From an uncultured Collinsella sp. (GTDB lineage: Bacteria; Actinomycetota; Coriobacteriia; Coriobacteriales; Coriobacteriaceae), in the NCBI GenBank assembly GCA_902493125.1, contig CABUOF010000094.1:1-5823 (forward strand): DNA of 5,823 nt, read 5' to 3'. Of the stretch, positions 1 through 4,963 are shown piece after piece (the stretch's first letter is position 1; each line of letters opens with the position of its first letter). The position numbers and the translations under genes are program-made. The notes beneath the pieces were generated by a model, which did no database searches, had not been told where the DNA came from, and was given only the letters and a program-made list of their open reading frames with translations.

Positions 1-359
1 TAATCGCGCCAGCCCTGGGTCACGACCCAGGCGTCGTCGGGCAGGCCCTGGGAAAACTCGAGCGCATGCTGCACCAGTGCCGCCTCGGACGTGCCCATAT
101 CCATGAGCATATACGGAGAGGAGCCAACCGAGGTATGGAAGAAGTGCAGATGAGCGTCATGGAAACCGGGGCAGACAAACTGCTCGCCGTAATCGACCAC
201 CGGCGTGGCGGCAGGTGCAGCGGCAATCACGTCATCGGGCGCGCCGACCGCGACGATGCGATCACCCGCGATGGCAATCGCCAGCTCGCGGGCGGTATCG
301 ATGCCGTCTTGCGCGGTAAAGACGTTCTTGGAGCGGATAATCCGATCGATATGCTGCAT
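1..359 (-). CDS. YtcJ-like amidohydrolase family 3 protein, N-terminal part (gene continues past left edge)
   Basis: This is an open frame of 119 complete codons that reaches the left edge without a stop, so only the N-terminal part of the gene is seen. The protein begins MQHIDRIIRSKNVFTAQDG, the typical first beta strands of the composite metal-dependent hydrolase fold. It continues with GDRIVAVG (about residues 32-39) and then CPGFHDAHLHFF (63-74), where H70 and H72 form the HxH metal-binding pair that follows the first barrel strand in amidohydrolases. The later DDAWVVTQGW segment (108-117) resembles the YtcJ / amidohydrolase-3 group, whose substrates are mostly unknown. I chose the ATG at 359 because a GGGGG stretch lies 5 bases upstream; an in-frame ATG at 371 and a GTG at 392 are alternatives. 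It is divergent from the M20 hydrolase gene. The family is well supported, but the substrate cannot be stated. Confidence 0.85.
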   Translation of the reverse strand, partial: MQHIDRIIRSKNVFTAQDGIDTARELAIAIAGDRIVAVGAPDDVIAAAPAATPVVDYGEQFVCPGFHDAHLHFFHTSVGSSPYMLMDMGTSEAALVQHALEFSQGLPDDAWVVTQGWRD

Positions 360-388
360 GGGAACCCCCATCTCTGGCAGGAAATTCA

Positions 389-402
389 ACACTCCCGAGT
401 GT
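389..402. promoter_or_regulatory. Short dyad upstream of the amidohydrolase gene, possible operator
   Basis: The sequence ACACTC-CC-GAGTGT is an inverted repeat with perfect 6-base arms around a 2-base centre. It lies about 30 bases upstream of the chosen amidohydrolase start, and a TACACT that could act as a minus-strand -10 element overlaps its edge (398-403). The position fits a repressor or activator site, but a dyad this short can arise by chance, and no matching second copy was noticed in the window. Confidence 0.3.
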
Positions 403-447
403 ACTCCCCCGCCCTTGCAACAAAACCCCAAGCGGCAAACGGCAACT

Positions 448-476
448 TTACCAGCCCTAGCGGCAGGTGGCATACT
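448..476 (+). promoter_or_regulatory. Candidate sigma-70 promoter for the M20 hydrolase gene
   Basis: TTACCA at 448-453 (4 of 6 consensus positions for -35) is followed by a 17-base spacer and CATACT at 471-476 (close to the TATAAT -10 element). Transcription would start near 483, giving a leader of about 45 bases before the ATG at 528. The spacing is ideal, but the hexamers are only moderate matches, so this remains a prediction. Confidence 0.4.
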
Positions 477-511
477 GGAGAGAGCCTGTACGATTTTGCG
501 ATCGAGCCAAC

Positions 512-517
512 AAGGAG
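512..517 (+). promoter_or_regulatory. Ribosome binding site that fixes the M20 hydrolase start
   Basis: AAGGAG lies 10 bases before the ATG at 528. It is the strongest Shine-Dalgarno match in this frame and argues against any of the upstream in-frame starts, which lie opposite the divergent amidohydrolase gene. Confidence 0.75.
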
Positions 518-527
518 CAAATCGACC

Positions 528-1991
528 ATGACGAAGACCAAGGCACAGCAAATTATGGCGGCAACCGAGGTTCGCGCGGCAGACGACGTCACCGCGGCCA
601 TCCGAGATATCGCCGCCGAGTTTGAGCCCTACATCATCAAGCAGCGCCGGCACTTCCATAAGCACCCGGAGCTGAGCCTTGCCGAGGAGCGCACGACTTC
701 CGACATCGCCAACCAGCTCGACGCCATGAATATCCCCTACGAGCGCCCGCTCAAGACGGGCCTGGTGGCGACGCTCCGCGGTACCGCGCCCGATGCCTAC
801 CGCGAGGACGGCACGCCGCGCCGCCGTATCCTGTTGCGCGCCGATATCGACGCCCTGCCTGTCACCGAGCAAACCGGCGAGGAGTTCGCCAGCGTCAACG
901 AGGGCTGCATGCACGCCTGCGGTCACGACTGCCATATCGCCATGATGCTCGGCACGCTGCAGATTCTGCGCCACATGACCGATGACATCCACGGCGAGAT
1001 TCGCATCGTTTTCCAGCCCAGCGAGGAAAACGGCCAGGGCGCCAAACTCATGATCGGCACGGGTGTGCTCGACGGCGTCGACGGCGCCTACGCCGCGCAC
1101 ATCTGGAGCGAGGTCGACGCCGGCACCGTAAGCTGCGAGCCCGGCCCACGCATGGCAAACACCGACTGGTTCCGCATCGACGTCCGCGGCACCTCGTGCC
1201 ATGGCGCCATGCCCCAGCGCGGCCACGACGCCGTTATGGTTGCCGCCGAAATCGTCAACGCCCTGCAGACCATCGTCTCGCGCGAGATTAGCCCCTACGA
1301 ACCCGCCGTCATCACCGTCGGCGAACTGCACGGCGGCACCGCGCGCAACGTTATCGCCGGCACGGCGTACCTCGCCGGCACGGTGCGCACCTATGGCGAC
1401 AAGACGCATGAGGAGATGCCCGAGCTTATGCGCCGCATCGTGGAGCACACCGCAGCAGCACTAGGCGCCGAGGCAGAACTCACCGACTACACCATCGCCA
1501 ACTACAAGGTCGAAAACGATGCCGCCTCGAGCGAGCGCTGCCGCCAAGCTGTGCTCAAGTGCTTGGGCCCCGCGGGCGAGGGCCATTACCGCGGCACGCT
1601 TTCGGGCGAGGACTTCTCGGAGTATCTGCGTCGCGTACCGGGCGTGCTCGCCTTTGTTGGCACGCGCAACCCCCAGATTGGCGCCACGTACGCCCAACAT
1701 TCTTGCTTCTACAAGATTGACGAGTCGGTACTGGCCAAGGGTTCCATGGTAGCCGCCCAGTATGCCATCGACTTTTTGGCCGAGCCCACGCAAGAGGAGC
1801 TCGACGGCCCCACGATCGCCGCGGTTGCCGAGACCAATCCCGACTTGGCCGCCAAGCTGCGCTCTGCCAAGGCAACGGCCGCCGAGGCGCGCGACGCCAT
1901 GCACGACGCCCGCACCGCCCGCCATGCCGCCATTAAGGGCATTCACGATGCCCGTGCCGCTGCTCGCCACGATGAGAAGCATGACGAGTAG
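528..1991 (+). CDS. M20-family metal-dependent amidohydrolase (hippurate / IAA-amino-acid hydrolase type)
   Basis: The 487-residue protein belongs to the M20D-type amidohydrolases, cytoplasmic dimeric metalloenzymes that split N-acyl or N-aroyl amino acids. Visible hallmarks are RRHFHKHPELS (40-50), LLRADIDALPV (102-112), HACGHDCH (129-136), FQPSEENGQGA (162-172), AAHIW (189-193) and AQHSCF (389-394). By comparison with the plant ILL2 enzyme, C131, H133, E167, H191 and H391 are the five metal ligands and E166 the general base, so the active site looks intact. The dimerisation (lid) domain spans roughly 208-320. The catalytic core ends near residue 418. A further 68 or so residues form an Ala-, Arg- and His-rich, probably helical tail that most family members (about 380-400 residues) lack. 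The start at 528 has AAGGAG 10 bases upstream. There is no signal peptide. The exact substrate is unknown; N-acetyl-diaminopimelate deacetylase or aminobenzoyl-glutamate hydrolase activities are alternatives within the superfamily. Confidence 0.93.
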   Translation: MTKTKAQQIMAATEVRAADDVTAAIRDIAAEFEPYIIKQRRHFHKHPELSLAEERTTSDIANQLDAMNIPYERPLKTGLVATLRGTAPDAYREDGTPRRRILLRADIDALPVTEQTGEEFASVNEGCMHACGHDCHIAMMLGTLQILRHMTDDIHGEIRIVFQPSEENGQGAKLMIGTGVLDGVDGAYAAHIWSEVDAGTVSCEPGPRMANTDWFRIDVRGTSCHGAMPQRGHDAVMVAAEIVNALQTIVSREISPYEPAVITVGELHGGTARNVIAGTAYLAGTVRTYGDKTHEEMPELMRRIVEHTAAALGAEAELTDYTIANYKVENDAASSERCRQAVLKCLGPAGEGHYRGTLSGEDFSEYLRRVPGVLAFVGTRNPQIGATYAQHSCFYKIDESVLAKGSMVAAQYAIDFLAEPTQEELDGPTIAAVAETNPDLAAKLRSAKATAAEARDAMHDARTARHAAIKGIHDARAAARHDEKHDE

Positions 1992-2019
1992 ACTGTAAGA
2001 TTCTTCAAACACCCATTCA

Positions 2020-2069
2020 AAATAATGAGAGGGCGGATGTTGAAACGAACGTCCGCCCTCTCATTATTT
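2020..2069. terminator. Bidirectional terminator between convergent genes
   Basis: An 18-base perfect inverted repeat (2020-2037 with 2052-2069) continues through a G-U pair and three more pairs to a 6-base GAAACG loop, giving about 22 paired positions. The stem has an AT-rich base (AAATAATG / CATTATTT) and a GC-rich top (GAGGGCGGA). The arms therefore supply U-rich 3' ends in both directions, although neither is a long uninterrupted U run. It lies 28 bases after the M20 stop and 14 bases after the convergent DUF2752 stop, so it can serve both transcripts. Confidence 0.8.
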
Positions 2070-2083
2070 GCCAAGCGCTATTT

Positions 2084-2563
2084 CTACCATTTCAACCCCG
2101 TCCCCAAATGGCAGAGCCAGCGTGGGGTTTCGAGGTGGATGATATCGGTGGGAACTCCGGCGGGAGCGTGACCACCAAAGAGTAGGCCCGCGTCCGCCGG
2201 GTTGACAAGGCGCACGATCCATACGGCAACGACCAACACGCACAGAACAATAACCGCAATGTCGATGCCACGCTTTAGCTTGCTCGATGCCGCCTCCTCG
2301 CGCACGAACGCGAGCACAAACGCAATCGGCACCACCCAAAACAGCGGATGATAAGCGAAGGCCGCCGCAAAATCGAGGCGCAGTGCTGCCAGCCAGGCCC
2401 TCGTCATGCCACATCCCGGGCAGGGAATGCCCGTCATCAGGCGAAACACGCAGCCGATATCGAGCAGGTAGAGTGCGAACCAGGCGACAAAGAGCACACC
2501 GATGCAAGAAAGGGCGCGGCGAATGAGTTCCGCCGCGCCCTTATGTCCCTGGGAGCTGTTCAC
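2084..2563 (-). CDS. DUF2752 family small membrane protein
   Basis: This 159-residue protein carries the DUF2752 signature: a first hydrophobic helix (about 19-36), then GCVFRLMTGIPCPGCGMTRA (37-56) with the conserved PCPGCGMTRA core, the LDFAAAFAYHP stretch (63-73), a second helix (about 73-88), a basic loop (SKLKR) and a third helix (about 101-118). Family members are integral membrane proteins of unknown function. Two cysteines in the CPGC core (C48, C51) could bind a metal or undergo redox chemistry, but that is inference. I chose the GTG at 2563, 13 bases after the stop of the DUF4234 gene, with AAGAG 4 bases upstream. An ATG at 2623 would overlap that gene by 47 bases and has no ribosome binding site. 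A terminator-like hairpin (2510-2542) lies inside codons 8-18, so expression probably depends on read-through or on translation across it. Confidence 0.82.
   Translation of the reverse strand: MNSSQGHKGAAELIRRALSCIGVLFVAWFALYLLDIGCVFRLMTGIPCPGCGMTRAWLAALRLDFAAAFAYHPLFWVVPIAFVLAFVREEAASSKLKRGIDIAVIVLCVLVVAVWIVRLVNPADAGLLFGGHAPAGVPTDIIHLETPRWLCHLGTGLKW
2510..2542 (-). terminator. Terminator-like hairpin inside the start of the DUF2752 gene
   Basis: On the minus strand, AAGGGCGCGGCG pairs perfectly with CGCCGCGCCCTT (12 base pairs, 9-base loop) and is followed at once by TTTCTTGC; with the last two stem bases this gives a UUUUCUU-like run. It starts 34 bases after the DUF4234 stop codon, a classical place for an intrinsic terminator, yet it also encodes part of the DUF2752 N-terminus. 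It may act as a partial terminator or attenuator between the two genes. Confidence 0.65.
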
Positions 2564-2576
2564 GCCGCTCTTATCG

Positions 2577-3242
2577 TTAGGCACGAGCGCCAAGACGGAC
2601 GTTGTAAGCCGTTGCCATGGCATTGGTATTCTTGATGATGATGTTCATGGCAAAGATGGGGCCAAGGCCGCACAGCAGCGCGCCGACGATCTGCCACATA
2701 AGAACGGTGGTACCGTTCTCCTGGAACATCAGGCCATAGCGAGGAGCATTAGCCTGCAGGCGGTTACCGATCTTGTAGTACCAGTAGAGTGCGTAGAAGC
2801 CGCAGGTCACGAACGACAGCAGGATATATGCTGCCAGACCCGGCGTGGAATCGCCGTCGTCCTGGCACATGACATTGATGTCGCGGGCGAGGCAATAGAG
2901 GAAGTAATATGAATAGATGCCGCAGGTCACGATGGAAAGCAGGAGCCAGCCGATCACGCCACGGTCGGTTTTAATCGGAGTATAGCCCATCGGGGCAGGT
3001 GCAGGCTGCTGAGTATACTGCTGCTGACCGGTGTACTGCTGCTGCCCGGCGTACTGCTGCTGAGGCTGAGGCTGAACTGCCTGAACCGGAGTGGGCTGAA
3101 TCTGCGTGGGCTGCGGAGCAGGCTGGGGCTGAGGTGCAGGCTGCGGAGCAGGAGCAGCGGAAGCGGCACCGACGGCAGAACCGCAGACAGGGCAGAATTT
3201 GGCATCATCCGAAATGGGAGAACCACAAGTGGGACAGAACAT
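2577..3242 (-). CDS. Zinc-ribbon DUF4234 family membrane protein
   Basis: This 221-residue protein opens with a zinc ribbon, MFCPTCGSPISDDAKFCPVC (C3, C6, C17, C20). A flexible linker of about 65 residues rich in Pro, Gln and Ala follows (about 25-88), including three QQQY units at 61-76. The C-terminal half matches DUF4234: LLLSIVTCGIYSYYFLY (100-116), ILLSFVTCGFYALYWYY (140-156) and IVGALLCGLGPIFAMNIII (185-203). These look like three related copies of a hydrophobic helix, a Cys-Gly turn and a second aromatic segment, each ending in polar Asn/Arg residues. There is no signal peptide, so the ribbon is probably cytosolic and the C-terminal domain sits in the membrane. The start at 3242 has AAGGAG (3249-3254) 6 bases upstream. 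The gene is followed by the DUF2752 gene 13 bases downstream. The biological role of this family is not known. Confidence 0.88.
   Translation of the reverse strand: MFCPTCGSPISDDAKFCPVCGSAVGAASAAPAPQPAPQPQPAPQPTQIQPTPVQAVQPQPQQQYAGQQQYTGQQQYTQQPAPAPMGYTPIKTDRGVIGWLLLSIVTCGIYSYYFLYCLARDINVMCQDDGDSTPGLAAYILLSFVTCGFYALYWYYKIGNRLQANAPRYGLMFQENGTTVLMWQIVGALLCGLGPIFAMNIIIKNTNAMATAYNVRLGARA
3000..3072 (-). repeat. In-frame tandem repeat encoding QQQY units
   Basis: Three copies of an 18-base unit, seen on the plus strand as GTACTGCTGCTG followed by a CCGG-like hexamer, lie between about 3014 and 3063. They are flanked by related CTGCTGAG and GGCTGAGGCTG sequence. They encode the QQQYAG, QQQYTG, QQQYTQ part of the DUF4234 protein linker. 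Because the unit is a multiple of three, gain or loss of a copy would keep the frame. Confidence 0.7.
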
Positions 3243-3248
3243 AAGCCT

Positions 3249-3254
3249 CTCCTT
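3249..3254 (-). promoter_or_regulatory. Strong ribosome binding site of the DUF4234 gene
   Basis: The minus strand reads AAAAGGAGAGG before the ATG at 3242; the AAGGAG core is 6 bases away. A small leader hairpin (3260-3276) sits directly upstream of it. Confidence 0.75.
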
Positions 3255-3259
3255 TTCCT

Positions 3260-3353
3260 AAGGCGTTGCACGCCTTCAAACCTTACACGTCTATGTTCTC
3301 AACAATAGCCGCGACGTTGTTGCGCAACATTGGCCAATTTCCGAGAAATTTTA
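3260..3353 (-). promoter_or_regulatory. Control region of the DUF4234 gene: -10-like box, two palindromes, leader hairpin
   Basis: Reading toward the gene on the minus strand there is TAAAAT (3348-3353), five of six matches to the -10 consensus though without a convincing -35. Then come two perfect palindromes, ATTGGCCAAT (3329-3338) and TGTTGCGCAACA (3318-3329), which share base 3329. Last is a hairpin AAGGCG-TGCAA-CGCCTT (3260-3276) just before the ribosome binding site. If the -10 box is real, both palindromes lie at or just after the transcription start, where a repressor would bind. The elements are plainly visible; their function is inferred. Confidence 0.35.
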
Positions 3354-3393
3354 CTGCAACCGTTTTCCCAGGCATTTTCTTGCTTTCGCAGTA

Positions 3394-3430
3394 GAAAAAG
3401 GCGCCCCGGGCTCAGTTGCCCAGGGCGCCT
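3394..3430 (-). terminator. Intrinsic terminator of the zinc-ribbon Pro-Ala-tail gene
   Basis: On the minus strand AGGCGCCC and GGGCGCCT-type arms (3423-3430 with 3399-3406) form 8 pairs. After one A-C mismatch, four more pairs close a 6-base loop (3412-3417). The stem is followed by a run of five or six U residues (plus-strand A run 3395-3399). It begins 7 bases after the stop codon at 3438 and is the clearest intrinsic terminator in the window. Confidence 0.9.
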
Positions 3431-3437
3431 CGACCGA

Positions 3438-4814
3438 CTATTCGGTTTGATTGTTTTCGGCAGCAGGATTATCGCCCGGCTCATCCGCCGGCGTGGCAAC
3501 GGCATTCCAATCGGGTTCTGCAGGCGTCGCCTCGGGCGCCGGTGCGGGTTCAGGGGCAGGTGCCGGAGCAGGGGCAGGTGCGGGTGCAGGGGCAGGTGCC
3601 GGAGCAGGTGCAGGAGCAGGGGTAGGCACGGGTGCCGGGGCAGGTGCAGCCCCAGTGGCGGCCGTGGGATTGAACCCCGCAGGAGCAGGCTTCTTCTCAC
3701 CCGGAAGCACAAACGTCAGAACATCGTCGGCATCCTCATCGGCCCACTCGCTGGCATAGCGCGCGGCCCAGTAGCCAACGGCGCGATACTTGAGCATCTT
3801 GCCAAACACAGTCAGGAACACCGTGACAAAGGCAACGATCATCAAGAACAGGATGAGCGTAATGCCGCCGCCCTCGATGATTGCCTCAAGACCCGTGGGG
3901 CGATAGTAATAGCTATACATACCAAACGTAGCAATGGCGCCAAAGATGGCGGTGAAGATCCACGTGATGATGTGCGACACGATGCCCGTCAAAAACTCGG
4001 GAAGAATCGAGGCGCAGAATAGCTTGCCCAGGTTGGCCTTATAAGACTTCCAGACCTTCTCGAGCGAAAACGCGCTTTCCACGCGCCCCGCGACGGCAAA
4101 GTGCATCACGGCGGCATCACCAAACATCTTAAAGAAGATGCCCAGTACCACCGACACGATCATGGCAAAGACAAGCAGCCCCATCGAACCGATGAGGGCA
4201 CCCTCAAGACCGCTCCAACCATTGAAATAATATGAACCGACGGCACCGATCACGACGCTCTCGATAGCCGAGAACACCACGCCAATCACCGGAATAATGG
4301 CCACGAACTCGAGCACACCGGTAATGACAGACGAGAAAATGCCCAATCCAAACGAGGTCGAGCGCAGCAGCGGACGCTCCATGCCGTTATCATCCTTGAG
4401 CGACAGGTCACGACCCCACTCGATGGCAAAGCCCGCGCCGCACACGCTTGCCACGTACGCGAGCAAAAAGCCAATGGCCGCTGCGATACCGCCGATAACG
4501 GGGATAAACAGCACCAGCACCGAGACAACACAGATCAGCGCCGGCAAAAAGGCGATCTGGCATACGCGAACCAAGGCGCCGGGAACCTTAAGCATGTCGT
4601 TGAAGGCCTGAGCCATACAACCCTTGGGCGCGTTCATAGCCGGCTGGGGCGCAACGAACGGCTGCGGCTGCGGCTGGGCAAACGGCTGACCCTGCGGCTG
4701 AGGTTGAGCTTGCGGAGCGGGACCGGCGGCCTTAACCTCGGTATTAGGGGCACCGCACACGCCGCAGAACTTGTCGTTATCGCCCATGGGGGCGCCACAC
4801 TGCGAACAGAACAT
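3438..4814 (-). CDS. Zinc-ribbon polytopic membrane protein, DUF4013-like, with Pro-Ala repeat tail
   Basis: This 458-residue protein starts with a zinc ribbon (C3, C6, C17, C20 in MFCSQCGAPMGDNDKFCGVC), then a Gln/Pro-rich linker (about 25-60). A large hydrophobic domain (about 64-350) follows, with around six membrane segments near 84-105, 107-131, 155-180, 182-197, 207-230, 277-300 and 317-340; some may be re-entrant. The opening of this domain (AFNDMLKVPGALVRVCQIAFLPALICVV) and the Gly-rich segments recall DUF4013, but that match is only moderate. An acidic patch (EWADEDADD, 356-364) leads to a tail of alternating Pro and Ala (about 389-427) and an acidic C-terminus. The chosen ATG at 4814 has GAAGGG 9 bases upstream and puts the ribbon at residue 3, exactly as in the DUF4234 gene; an in-frame extension to 4907 has no support. 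The function is unknown. It ends at its own terminator. Confidence 0.85.
   Translation of the reverse strand: MFCSQCGAPMGDNDKFCGVCGAPNTEVKAAGPAPQAQPQPQGQPFAQPQPQPFVAPQPAMNAPKGCMAQAFNDMLKVPGALVRVCQIAFLPALICVVSVLVLFIPVIGGIAAAIGFLLAYVASVCGAGFAIEWGRDLSLKDDNGMERPLLRSTSFGLGIFSSVITGVLEFVAIIPVIGVVFSAIESVVIGAVGSYYFNGWSGLEGALIGSMGLLVFAMIVSVVLGIFFKMFGDAAVMHFAVAGRVESAFSLEKVWKSYKANLGKLFCASILPEFLTGIVSHIITWIFTAIFGAIATFGMYSYYYRPTGLEAIIEGGGITLILFLMIVAFVTVFLTVFGKMLKYRAVGYWAARYASEWADEDADDVLTFVLPGEKKPAPAGFNPTAATGAAPAPAPVPTPAPAPAPAPAPAPAPAPAPAPAPEPAPAPEATPAEPDWNAVATPADEPGDNPAAENNQTE
3537..3655 (-). repeat. Low-complexity hexanucleotide tract encoding the Pro-Ala tail
   Basis: About 120 bases are built from imperfect 6-base units (plus-strand GGTGCA / GGAGCA / GGGGCA / GGTGCC type). 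They encode alternating Pro-Ala with scattered Glu, Val and Thr. The third codon positions vary (GGT, GGA, GGG and GGC on the plus strand), so selection on the protein as well as slippage probably shaped it. Any change of whole units would preserve the frame. Confidence 0.8.
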
Positions 4815-4963
4815 CGAAATCATCCCTTCGTATCTAGAGCGAATCACCTGGATCGCAAACGATGTCTTTGGCATCATTATCGCCCAATGTGGGGACAAAT
4901 ACCGCAAGATGACCGATTTGCAACGTAGCCGGTTTGTTCAATGATTCGAAGGGTACGACCGGG
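4815..4963 (-). promoter_or_regulatory. Intergenic region upstream of the zinc-ribbon Pro-Ala-tail gene
   Basis: These 149 bases lie between the YitT stop and the zinc-ribbon gene start. They contain GATAAT (minus strand, 4876-4881), a plausible -10 element about 60 bases before the start, but no clear -35 at the right distance. TTGCAA, then 16 bases, then TATTTG (near 4900-4925) is an alternative weak promoter. The ribosome binding site GAAGGG is at 4824-4829. No convincing terminator hairpin follows the YitT stop, so read-through from YitT is possible. Confidence 0.35.

Noticed and set aside
66..527. Upstream in-frame extension of the M20 hydrolase frame by 154 codons
   Set aside because: It lies opposite the amidohydrolase gene, has no family similarity, and the ATG at 528 has a proper AAGGAG site; the open frame is a by-product of GC-rich codon use on the other strand.
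1461..2012. Minus-strand open frame of 183 codons opposite the M20 gene
   Set aside because: It is antisense to a gene with an intact catalytic site, crosses its stop, has no recognisable domain and is Gly/Ala/Arg-rich as expected of a shadow frame.
2564..2623. ATG start at 2623 for the DUF2752 gene
   Set aside because: It would overlap the DUF4234 coding end by 47 bases, has no ribosome binding site, and adds residues not typical of the family; the GTG at 2563 fits better.
3000..3160. Repeats near 3000-3160 considered as a CRISPR array
   Set aside because: Units are 18 bases or shorter, directly adjacent without unique spacers, and encode an in-frame Gln/Pro linker.
3451..3759. Plus-strand Gly-Ala repeat frame resembling a silk- or PE-PGRS-like protein
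   Set aside because: It is simply the reverse reading of the Pro-Ala codons, with no start signal or flanking domain.
3330..4022. Plus-strand frame encoding a long Arg/Gly/Cys-rich repeat protein
   Set aside because: The repeats are the complement of the Pro-Ala tract; the minus-strand frame has a zinc ribbon, membrane helices, a ribosome binding site and a terminator, while this one has none.
4815..4907. N-terminal extension of the zinc-ribbon Pro-Ala protein by 31 residues
   Set aside because: The ATG at 4814 has GAAGGG at a good distance and places the zinc ribbon at residue 3 as in the sister gene; the extension has no ribosome binding site.
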